From: Flavobacteriales bacterium UBA2104
GTDB taxonomy: Bacteria; Bacteroidota; Bacteroidia; Flavobacteriales_D; Crocinitomicaceae
NCBI GenBank assembly: GCA_002331485.1
Contig: DCYS01000003.1
Span: 77,161 to 141,160 of the forward strand
Length of the DNA stretch: 64,000 nt
Direction: 5' to 3'
The position numbers were made by a program, and so were the translations under genes. The notes under the pieces are model-generated. The model had not been told where the DNA came from, did no database searches, and worked only from the letters and a program-made list of their open reading frames with translations. Below, one piece after another: positions 51,001 to 59,883 of this stretch. Every line of letters starts with the position of its first letter. Position 1 is the stretch's first letter.

Positions 51001-54000
51001 CTACCTAAGTATATTGACATGACCCTGATGGTAATGCCTTTTATCTGACATTGTTTCCTGGAATTCGATCGTCCATACATAAGTTCCATCTTTAACATAC
51101 TTCCCTCCGTATGTTCCGTCCCATCCTATTGCTGCATTGCGTGTTTCAAAAATCACCTCTCCCCACCTATTGAAGATCAACATTTGGAAATCCTGAGGGT
51201 CATAACCCGATGTAAATACAGGCTGGAATGTTTGGTTGAATTCATCACCATCTGGTGTAAATGTATTTGGCACATAGAATATGATCACATCATCTACCTT
51301 GATCAATAGACGCGCTGTATCTACACAGTCAGGACCATTTGAAGCGATCAAGGTTACGATATATTCTCCTGATTCTTCATTTGGGAAAGTATGTGTTGCA
51401 TCATACGTATTTGCACCACCTGTACCATCTCCGAAATCCCAAGTAAAGTCTGTACCTCCGTTTGAAGTATTCGTGAAATTAACTTCTGTATCGGTGATGT
51501 CCATTACCATTGGATCTGCTGTAAAGTCAGCCACAGGAGGTCCTGTAACCTCTACATAGTTTGTGAAAGTTGTTGTACCCACACATCCAGCTGCATTCTC
51601 AACGGTCAATGTTACCGTGTAAAGTCCACTACTCTGATAAGTATGTGCTACTCCAGCACATCCTTGAGCTGTTGTTCCATCTCCAAAGTTCCATGTACAG
51701 TTCACTCCATTCGCCGTAGTGTTGGTGAAGTTCACCGTATGAGGTGCACATCCAGATAAAATATCTCCATTAAACGTAACCACAGGTGCAGGTTCAACTG
51801 TAACATCTACTTGATCTACGTTCTGACAACCATTCGCATCAGTTCCGATCACTGTGTATGTTGTTGAAGCACCAGGAGTAAATGAAGTGCCATCCACTAC
51901 TCCATTATCCCATTGGTAATTTTGAGCACCACTTCCACTCAGTGTTATAGACTCTCCTTCACAGATCACTTGATCAGCTCCGGCATCAACCGTTGGTAAC
52001 GGATTAATTGTTACATCAACCTGATCAGTGACTGTACATCCATTCAGATCTCCAGTTACTGTGTATGTCGTTGTTCCAACAGTGGTTCCGCTAAACGGAA
52101 CTCCATCTGTAACACCATTATCCCATGAAATTGTTGCTCCATCAGGATTATTCGCTGTTAAAGTTATATCAGCTCCTTCACAAACCACTAAATCAGCAGG
52201 TGCACTAACATTAGGTGCTCCAGCCTGAATCAGATCAACAACTGAATTATCAATTGTTGTACAACCATTTAATGTTAGTTCGAAGTCTGTATAAGAACCT
52301 GCCGATAAACCACTAAATATGATCTCTCCATTAGCATCTGAAGTAATGTTCTGAGGACCTACAACAGTACCATTATCATCATAAGTCACATCGTAAGCTG
52401 TATTTGGCTGTAGACCAGAAATAACGATCTGACCATCAGTAGAACCACAACCAGGATTAATTCCTGCTACACTAAATTGTGGTGAAGCAATTACTGTAAC
52501 AGTTTCAGTTGAACTCACCGGGCAAGCGCCTGGAGTTGTATATTCCACAGTATAAGTTGTTCCCCCTACTCCATTTGAGATCTCACCAGTTGTAGCATCA
52601 ATAGTAGCTCCATCTCCAGGTGCTGGATTGAAATCAAATGTTCCGCCAGGTGTTACAATTCCTGTAGCGCTATTCGCAGAACCTTCACAGAAATCTGTTA
52701 ATGCAAACGTTGCATCATCAGCTGCAGGATCAACGATCGTACCTGTTGAAGAAACAGGACACCCTGCTCCTCCTCCATTCTGTTGAGTTATAGTAAAGTC
52801 ATCAAACCAAAGCGAGTATTGTGCCGCTCCACCTGAGAGTATTTCAAACGTGTGATTTCCAGCAGTCATCGTAACAGTAAAACAGAACTGAGTCCAACCT
52901 TGATTTGTCGTAACAGTAACATCTGGCCCCACTTGAACCCCATCAATTCCAAATGAGAAATGTGAATTTGCTGTATTTTGTCCTGGAGGACCTGCTCCTT
53001 GAGGTCCAGCGTAATAAACACAAAGTTCAACAGTTTCACCACCAGCAAATGTAAATGGACCTGTAGAGATCTGATCTAGGCCTGCATAAAAGTACATATA
53101 TCCAGAACCTGAGTTAGCTCCTAAACTGTTTGCGTAATTCGTTGTAGAAGAAATACATCCCTGATCACCAACTTGATAAACTGGACTAACTCCATCCACA
53201 ACCATTCCTGCATCATTGCCACAATTGTACGTATCTGCACAATCACATCCACCACCAGGACCAGTTTCAAAACTAGTATTCGAGTTAATTACAGTAGACG
53301 AACCGCCCGCTGCATCTGTAACTTCTACATTATAGTCACCCGCACATAGTCCAGTGATCGTAGCTGCATTTCCACCAACAGGATTACCATTTGAATCTGT
53401 CCAGTTATACGTATAAGGTGGAGTTCCACCAGATACTACTACTTCCATTTCACCATCACATGCTCCTGGACACGAAGGATCTGTTACATTCAGTTGATCA
53501 ATGCTAGGTCCTCCAATATTTGCAACACTGACCTGACCAGTAGCGGAACAACCATTATCATCAACGATCACAATATTGTAAACTCCTGCGCTTAGTCCAG
53601 TGAATGTACCATTCGTTTGAGTAGTATTACCATTATCAATTGAGAAATCGTACGGTGCAGTACCGCCATTAGGTGTTAATTCTATCTCACCATCAAGGTT
53701 ACCACAGTTTTCATCTACAACAACATTGGTATAAGAGAAACCAGTTACAGATACTGTCTGAGTCGTACTTTCAGGACATGCACCTCCAGTCGTGTATTCC
53801 ACCGTGTAAGTAGCTCCATTCACTCCATTAGAGATCTCACCTGTTGTAGGATCGATCGTTGCACCATCTGTAGGTACAGGATTGAATGCAAATGTTCCTC
53901 CTGCATCTCCAGTAACTGTTGGGCCATTCGGAGAACCTTCACAGAAATCTGCAAAAGTAAATGAAGGATCCTCCATTGCTGGATCAGTTAATGTCGCATT

Positions 54001-56358
54001 GTCTGTTACGACACAACCACCTCCACCTGCATCGGTAACTTCTACCGAATAATCTCCAGCACATAAGTTAGGGATCACATCAGCATCAGGACCAATTGGT
54101 GCACCACCATTATCTAGCCATTGGTAACTGTAAGGTGCAGTACCTCCAGTCACAACAACTTCAATACTTCCATCACAGTCGCCAGCACATGTTGGATCTG
54201 TTGGCGTAATTGAAGTGATCGTTGGACCACCAATATTACCGACAACTTCTGTTCCAGTTGCTTGACAACCATTGTCATCTGTAATGATGATATCATAAGT
54301 TCCTGCTGTTACATTGTTGAATGTTCCATTTGCCTGAGATGTATTACCATTATCGATCGAATAATCATAAGGAGCAGTTCCTCCTAATCCAGTAAGATCG
54401 ATCACACCGTCAGCATTTCCACAGTTTTCATCTGTGATCGTAACATCATAAGTAACTGTAGTGATAACGACTTCGATCTCAAAAACATCGAAACATGTCG
54501 GATCATTCGGGTCCTCAGCTCTAACCCAGTAAGAACCAGTCGCAGCGACATTAGGTCCAATTGCGTTTGCAGCATTCTGAGCATCAGTTTGAGTGTTGTA
54601 GAAAGTATAATTGGCTGGATCGGATGTCGCATCAATCGCAGTATTCAGATCCACTGTGTTTGGACTACAAGCTGTTAATGGATCATTAATTACCGTGTTT
54701 GGTGGTGTACAACCGTTACAAGGATCAACAGTTACTGTAAAATCTTCTGTATAAGTTGCACAACCAGGAGTTCCATTATCAAGCTCGATAGTATAAGTTG
54801 TAGTCGTTGTAGGACAAGCTGTTGTATTGATCGTATTCGTAGAACTTAGATCAGTACCTGGTGTCCAAGTAGCATTTACAGGCTGCTCGATTGGTGGATC
54901 ATCAAATGTAATGTTCCATCCTGTTAATGAACCAAATCCAAATCCAAGACCACCTGAACCTGTATTAAACTCAAGTGTCCAAACACCATTTGCATCACAT
55001 CCATCTAGTGAAGAAATAGGATCATTGGGATCAAATTGTCCTGTATAGTTACCTGAACCAGAAGAAACAGGAGCACCTCCACTTGGCACAAAACACATAT
55101 CTTGAATTCCTGTTGTCGTTATTGTATTGGCTGGTACAAGTGTGATCTCACAGCCGTCTGGTGTAGAAACAGTAATATTAAAGCTGGATGCATCGATATT
55201 ACATTGATCTCCGAAGTTTATCGGAGTACCATTACAGTTACATCCTCCAAAATTCGTACACAATTCTGAACCGGAGAAGTTGAAATCATTTATACAAATC
55301 TCTAAGATCGACCCTCCCTGGATCGTAGTCATGTTAAGATCCTGAATGTTAATGTTTACTGAAGCTGCTCCAGATGCTACAACTTCTAATTGATTATTCT
55401 CGTATGTCTCAACACCACCTGGATCCAGTACCCATGCAGCACTTCCCGTAATATCAGCACAATCACCTAAACAGATCGTACTCGGGTTCAAGTTTATATC
55501 AGCATCGATTACAGGATCAAGTACAGTAATCGTAACATCTTCAGTACAAGTTGTTCCATTACCTGTTGTTAACTCAGCCGTATAAGTTGTTGTTGAAGTT
55601 GGGGTTACCGAGTTTGGGTTTACTCCACCTGGGTTACCTACTCCATAGGAGTAACCATCATGTTGCCAAACCAATTCAGCGTTTACGTCATTTTGGTAGA
55701 TCTCAACATTGTCAATCCCCCAGTGATCGTAATCTGCACCTGAATCCGCAGTTTGATGCCATCTAAAAATAGTGTTATTCGTTATCGCACCTGGTGGTAC
55801 TTGAAAACACCAGTTATTCCAGTTCGTTAATTGCGGATCATTTCCTCCATTCGGATCAAAATAGTGAATGGTTTGCCATGTTGCACCTCCATCTGTAGAA
55901 TACTCAAGATAAACACCTTCGTCTGGCTCATCAGGACCTTCACATGGTGCTGCATCACCTTGAGATGCGAACAAGAGATCAAAACAGATGGTCACACCAG
56001 CAGTTGCAGATGTCAAGTCATACGCTGCTGACTCTAAAGTTCTGGGAACACTTGTATTATTGTCCATCCAGGCATGAGGTGTTCCGTCAACACCACCCGG
56101 AGAACAAGGATTTGTAAAGCTCGTAGCACCTGGAGTTGATCCCCAACCTGCTCCAAATCCTCCTGAATTAAAATCTTCACTAAGTACTACTGTACCAGAT
56201 GATTGCCCAAAAGCACTTAAATCAACACTTTCACCACAATAGATCTCATAAGAACTTGCAGAAGTAAGGACTTCACATTGTGCTTGAGAATTAATTGAAA
56301 AGAAAAATGCGGCGAGCGTAGTGAGTGTAGTAGATAACGTTAAAAAGCGCCGTTTCAT
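51001..56358 (-). CDS. Giant modular surface protein, gliding-motility/T9SS type B C-terminal domain
   Basis: 1785 residues with a Cys- and Thr-rich, Asp/Gly-rich composition. Signal peptide about 1-27. An N-terminal jelly-roll-like domain (EDFNSGGFGAGWG to WGIDNVEIYQND) and a P-domain-like region follow. Two tandem SprB-type modules are centred on ITDENCGNADGVIDL and VVDENCGNLDGEIEL, then two Ig-like domains (SWDNGVTDGVPFSG, QWDNGVVDGTSFTP). Two PKD domains (CTWNFGDGTTAQG, FTWDFGDGTGG) come next. The last 90 residues are a CHU_C / type B T9SS domain (YVPNTFTPDGDEFNQTFQPVF, MLIFNRWGEVIFET, GWDGTYGGKYVKDGTYVW). Predicted cell-surface adhesin or motility-linked protein. The small gene just upstream overlaps it by 4 bases. 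Confidence 0.93.
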   Translation of the reverse strand: MKRRFLTLSTTLTTLAAFFFSINSQAQCEVLTSASSYEIYCGESVDLSAFGQSSGTVVLSEDFNSGGFGAGWGSTPGATSFTNPCSPGGVDGTPHAWMDNNTSVPRTLESAAYDLTSATAGVTICFDLLFASQGDAAPCEGPDEPDEGVYLEYSTDGGATWQTIHYFDPNGGNDPQLTNWNNWCFQVPPGAITNNTIFRWHQTADSGADYDHWGIDNVEIYQNDVNAELVWQHDGYSYGVGNPGGVNPNSVTPTSTTTYTAELTTGNGTTCTEDVTITVLDPVIDADINLNPSTICLGDCADITGSAAWVLDPGGVETYENNQLEVVASGAASVNINIQDLNMTTIQGGSILEICINDFNFSGSELCTNFGGCNCNGTPINFGDQCNIDASSFNITVSTPDGCEITLVPANTITTTGIQDMCFVPSGGAPVSSGSGNYTGQFDPNDPISSLDGCDANGVWTLEFNTGSGGLGFGFGSLTGWNITFDDPPIEQPVNATWTPGTDLSSTNTINTTACPTTTTTYTIELDNGTPGCATYTEDFTVTVDPCNGCTPPNTVINDPLTACSPNTVDLNTAIDATSDPANYTFYNTQTDAQNAANAIGPNVAATGSYWVRAEDPNDPTCFDVFEIEVVITTVTYDVTITDENCGNADGVIDLTGLGGTAPYDYSIDNGNTSQANGTFNNVTAGTYDIIITDDNGCQATGTEVVGNIGGPTITSITPTDPTCAGDCDGSIEVVVTGGTAPYSYQWLDNGGAPIGPDADVIPNLCAGDYSVEVTDAGGGGCVVTDNATLTDPAMEDPSFTFADFCEGSPNGPTVTGDAGGTFAFNPVPTDGATIDPTTGEISNGVNGATYTVEYTTGGACPESTTQTVSVTGFSYTNVVVDENCGNLDGEIELTPNGGTAPYDFSIDNGNTTQTNGTFTGLSAGVYNIVIVDDNGCSATGQVSVANIGGPSIDQLNVTDPSCPGACDGEMEVVVSGGTPPYTYNWTDSNGNPVGGNAATITGLCAGDYNVEVTDAAGGSSTVINSNTSFETGPGGGCDCADTYNCGNDAGMVVDGVSPVYQVGDQGCISSTTNYANSLGANSGSGYMYFYAGLDQISTGPFTFAGGETVELCVYYAGPQGAGPPGQNTANSHFSFGIDGVQVGPDVTVTTNQGWTQFCFTVTMTAGNHTFEILSGGAAQYSLWFDDFTITQQNGGGAGCPVSSTGTIVDPAADDATFALTDFCEGSANSATGIVTPGGTFDFNPAPGDGATIDATTGEISNGVGGTTYTVEYTTPGACPVSSTETVTVIASPQFSVAGINPGCGSTDGQIVISGLQPNTAYDVTYDDNGTVVGPQNITSDANGEIIFSGLSAGSYTDFELTLNGCTTIDNSVVDLIQAGAPNVSAPADLVVCEGADITLTANNPDGATISWDNGVTDGVPFSGTTVGTTTYTVTGDLNGCTVTDQVDVTINPLPTVDAGADQVICEGESITLSGSGAQNYQWDNGVVDGTSFTPGASTTYTVIGTDANGCQNVDQVDVTVEPAPVVTFNGDILSGCAPHTVNFTNTTANGVNCTWNFGDGTTAQGCAGVAHTYQSSGLYTVTLTVENAAGCVGTTTFTNYVEVTGPPVADFTADPMVMDITDTEVNFTNTSNGGTDFTWDFGDGTGGANTYDATHTFPNEESGEYIVTLIASNGPDCVDTARLLIKVDDVIIFYVPNTFTPDGDEFNQTFQPVFTSGYDPQDFQMLIFNRWGEVIFETRNAAIGWDGTYGGKYVKDGTYVWTIEFQETMSDKRHYHQGHVNILR

Positions 56359-56780
56359 AATTGATTGATTTTAATATTCTTGATTTCTAACTCTGTTAAC
56401 TGACGTTTGATCCATCCATTTTCATCCTTTACGAAGATGTAAAAGGATTTAGATCGATGATCTTCATCAAAAACTAAAGTAGAATTAGCAGGTATCTTTA
56501 CTGTATATTCCTGTTCTCCATTATCATCGCAACCATAGCACTGATCACCATAATGGAGCTCTTTTTGAAAAGTTAATTCAACAGGAAAATTTGTGTAGTT
56601 TTCGTATTTGAGGAAATATCGAACATGAGATCTGTTCGACTCAGTATAAGTTCCTTCAGCAACACTCATAACAATGTTGTTCTCGGAAAAAACAGGCTCA
56701 TACTCACCTATTTCAACATTTTGACATACACCATATCCCAATGAAAGGGATAAACCCAGTGTGAGTAGTAGTCGTTTCAT
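56355..56780 (-). CDS. Small secreted protein upstream of the giant T9SS protein
   Basis: Not recognised. Signal peptide of about 19 residues (LLLTLGLSLSLGYGVCQ). The mature 120 residues are beta-rich with a Cys-containing loop (YGDQCYGCDDNGEQEY). ATGA overlap with the giant gene suggests coupled translation and possibly a joint role at the cell surface. A partner role in secretion or anchoring is only a guess. Confidence 0.7.
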   Translation of the reverse strand: MKRLLLTLGLSLSLGYGVCQNVEIGEYEPVFSENNIVMSVAEGTYTESNRSHVRYFLKYENYTNFPVELTFQKELHYGDQCYGCDDNGEQEYTVKIPANSTLVFDEDHRSKSFYIFVKDENGWIKRQLTELEIKNIKINQL

Positions 56781-56961
56781 AGTTTTATTCGGTTTGCATG
56801 CAATATTACGTTAATAACAATGCGCTGGATAACTAAATTTTACAAGCGGTAAATCAAGTCATTAAAGACCTAAACCTCTCAAACCTCCTGTTTTTACTTG
56901 TGTTTCCTTATATCAGCCTACCATCTTGATAGATAATATCAAACACCATTATTACAGAATG

Positions 56962-59880
56962 TTAAAAATCAAACAAGCTAGGTTGTGAATCATCGTCAGC
57001 TTTTCGAGCTTTTTTACGTTTCACATTGGTCATATCCCATTCTACTTGTTTCGCCGGCTTATCTTTTTCAACCTCAGGTCGTCTGGATAAACTCTTTGAT
57101 TTAACGCTTTTCTTTTTCTTCGGTTTAGAGACGTCTTTGGATTCCTCTTCGTTGCTCTTTTCAGCAATTGAGGGGCTACCCCCACCATCATTCTTTGGTG
57201 TATCTCCGCCTCCGTCATTTCCATCATCAGGACCGTTTTCGTCTGATCCATTATCTCCACCTGAGGAATCATTTTCATCGTTATTGTCGTCTTGTTCATC
57301 ATCTTCCTGATCAGGCCAAGGTTTTTCTCCTTCGACAGGATGAGTTAAAACGATCTCTTTGGTTTTTAGCTTCTCAAGCTGGTTACCTTGAGACTTCATC
57401 CCCTTCACATCAATGAACTCATCTATACGAACAATTCGATCTGGTAGGTTCTTAGTAGCTTTGAGCAATTTATTATAAACGATCTTAACTTCAGGCTCAT
57501 AAGCTGTAGTGGCAACATCTAAATGACTTCCTTCAGCATCGCTTATAAATGGTACACGTTTATCGGTTGTAACTTCACAAAGGAATCGTTTAGCATAATG
57601 AATTTCCTTTTCTCCATCATAATAAACAGCTGAAATCGCGTGTTCAGGATTCCACTTTTCAATGTGATACATATCATCATCAAACTTAGTTGTTAAGTCA
57701 AACCCCGATAATCTGTATTCACCATTTTTATATAGCGTGAGTATTTTATCATCGCCTCTGAATCTACCCAGGAACTTACCGCGTTGATCATCATTCAAAC
57801 GTCCTACGACATCATCATACCAAATCTTTCTGGCTGCGAGTGTACTTCCTCCGACTTCTTTTTGAGTGATCTTTGAAACGAGTTCTTTCGTAACAATATT
57901 CCCTTTGGCGTTACGACTCTTGATGAGCTGTTCACCCATATCGATATCAAATCGCAATTTCTTGAGGTGTGGACGAGCTCTTAACTGTACAGATACAACT
58001 TCTCTTTCTCCATTTGGATGATAAGAGAAATAAAGTACTTTAGATCCTTTTTTACCAGCAGTAAGGTCATATTCCTTATCTCGAGTAATGGACTTCACAA
58101 AGAATCGTTTCATATAGGTCTTACCGCCTTTACCATCCTGGTAAAACACATGATAGATCCTTCTTTTATCACCTCGTTTCCATACTGCTGCATGCAGAAT
58201 TCCCTTACCTACAAATTTCTTATCGGCAACTTTGGTAACCATCATTTTACCCGACTCAAAGAATATGATCACATCATCTATCTCAGAACAGTCTTGAACG
58301 TATTCTGCTTTACGCAGTTTGTATCCGACGAATCCTTCTTTATAATCAACATAAAGCTTCTCATTTGCGATGATCACTTTAGATGCACTGATATTATCGA
58401 ATACTTTGATCTCTGTTTTTCGCTCTTTCCCTTCACCGAACTCTTTTTTCAGGTTCTTGAAGTAGTCAACAGCGTGATCAATTATGTGCTCTAACTTATA
58501 TTCGATTTCAGCAAGCTCCTCCTCTATTTTACGGATAATCTCGTCAGCTTTGAATTTATCAAACTTTGAAATTCGCTTGATCTTAATTTCAGTCAAACGA
58601 ATAATATCATCTCTGGTAACTTTTCGTTTCAATTTTTTGACATGAGGCTTCAATCCTTTATCAATTGCCGAAATCACACCTTCCCATGTTTCCTCTTCCT
58701 CAATATCACTATAGATCTTATTCTCAATAAAGATCTTTTCAAGTGAGCTAAAATGCCATTGCTCTTCAAGCTCTCCTTTTCGGATTTCTAGTTCCTTCCT
58801 CAGAAGATCAACTGTATTATCTGTATTGATCTTTAGTATCTCACTAACTCCAAGAAATTTAGGTTCATCTCCATCAATCACTGAAGCGTTTGGAGAGATC
58901 GAGATCTCACAATCTGTAAAAGCATATAATGCGTCGATCAATTTATCCGGAGAGACTCCACTTGTCAAATGGATCATGATCTCAGCATCTTGCGCAGTAT
59001 TATCATCGATCTTTTTGATCTTGATCTTTCCCTTATCGTTTGCTTTAAGAATTGAGTCGATCAGTGCAGTTGTGTTCGTTCCATATGGAATTTCAGTGAT
59101 CGTCAAAGTTTTCTTATCGACCTTATTGATCTTTGCGCGAACCCGAACTTTGCCACCTCTTAAACCGTCATTGTAATTCGTGAAATCTGCCATACCTCCT
59201 GTTTGGAAGTCAGGCAGTATTTCAACCTTTTTTCCTCTGAGATGGTTGATCGAATTATCTATCAGTTCATTAAAATTGTGTGGTAAGATCTTACATGCCA
59301 TTCCAACAGCAATACCTTCTGCTCCTTGAGCAAGAAGAAGCGGGAACTTCATTGGTAAATTGTCCGGCTCTTTATTTCTACCATCATAACTCGTTAACCA
59401 ATCTGTTGTTTTCTTGTTGAAAGCAACATGTAAGGCAAACTTTGAAAGACGTGCTTCAATGTAACGAGGTGCAGCGGCAGAATCGCCCGTTAATGTATTC
59501 CCCCAGTTACCCTGAGTATCAATCAGAAGATCTTTCTGACCCAGCTGTACAAGTGCATCCCCTATCGAAGCATCACCGTGGGGATGGTATTTCATGGTAT
59601 TACCAATAATATTTGCAACCTTATTGTAACGACCATCCTCCATCTCTTTCATAGAGTGAAGAATTCTTCGTTGCACAGGCTTCAATCCATCATACAATCC
59701 TGGAACTGCACGTTCCAATATTACGTAAGATGCATAATCAAGAAACCAATCCTCATACAGACCATTTAGCGGCGTGATGTTTTCGTCAACTTTCTTTTCT
59801 CCATTGACACCATCCTCCTCATTCTGATCCTGATCCTCGTTGTTTTCTGGCTCTTCTTTTGGTTTTTCTTCGTCTGCCAT
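56962..59880 (-). CDS. parC: DNA topoisomerase IV subunit A
   Basis: 972 residues, longer than most ParC because of an acidic N-terminal leader and a Gly/Asp/Asn-rich low-complexity stretch near residues 855-905, then a Lys-rich tail. Core: LYEDWFLDYASYVILERAVPG, KYHPHGDASIGDALV, and catalytic Tyr140 after Arg139 in AAAPRYIEARL. It ends SQPSLFDF, which resembles a beta-clamp-binding motif. It lies 3 bases after parE in one leftward operon. Topo IV decatenates daughter chromosomes. GyrA is encoded separately at 36 kb. Confidence 0.94.
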   Translation of the reverse strand: MADEEKPKEEPENNEDQDQNEEDGVNGEKKVDENITPLNGLYEDWFLDYASYVILERAVPGLYDGLKPVQRRILHSMKEMEDGRYNKVANIIGNTMKYHPHGDASIGDALVQLGQKDLLIDTQGNWGNTLTGDSAAAPRYIEARLSKFALHVAFNKKTTDWLTSYDGRNKEPDNLPMKFPLLLAQGAEGIAVGMACKILPHNFNELIDNSINHLRGKKVEILPDFQTGGMADFTNYNDGLRGGKVRVRAKINKVDKKTLTITEIPYGTNTTALIDSILKANDKGKIKIKKIDDNTAQDAEIMIHLTSGVSPDKLIDALYAFTDCEISISPNASVIDGDEPKFLGVSEILKINTDNTVDLLRKELEIRKGELEEQWHFSSLEKIFIENKIYSDIEEEETWEGVISAIDKGLKPHVKKLKRKVTRDDIIRLTEIKIKRISKFDKFKADEIIRKIEEELAEIEYKLEHIIDHAVDYFKNLKKEFGEGKERKTEIKVFDNISASKVIIANEKLYVDYKEGFVGYKLRKAEYVQDCSEIDDVIIFFESGKMMVTKVADKKFVGKGILHAAVWKRGDKRRIYHVFYQDGKGGKTYMKRFFVKSITRDKEYDLTAGKKGSKVLYFSYHPNGEREVVSVQLRARPHLKKLRFDIDMGEQLIKSRNAKGNIVTKELVSKITQKEVGGSTLAARKIWYDDVVGRLNDDQRGKFLGRFRGDDKILTLYKNGEYRLSGFDLTTKFDDDMYHIEKWNPEHAISAVYYDGEKEIHYAKRFLCEVTTDKRVPFISDAEGSHLDVATTAYEPEVKIVYNKLLKATKNLPDRIVRIDEFIDVKGMKSQGNQLEKLKTKEIVLTHPVEGEKPWPDQEDDEQDDNNDENDSSGGDNGSDENGPDDGNDGGGDTPKNDGGGSPSIAEKSNEEESKDVSKPKKKKSVKSKSLSRRPEVEKDKPAKQVEWDMTNVKRKKARKADDDSQPSLFDF

Positions 59881-59883
59881 AGT

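Noticed and set aside
57026..57416. Long plus-strand frames opposite the end of parC
   Set aside because: They arise from the Gly/Asp-rich low-complexity codons of parC; their Ser/Pro-rich translation is not protein-like.
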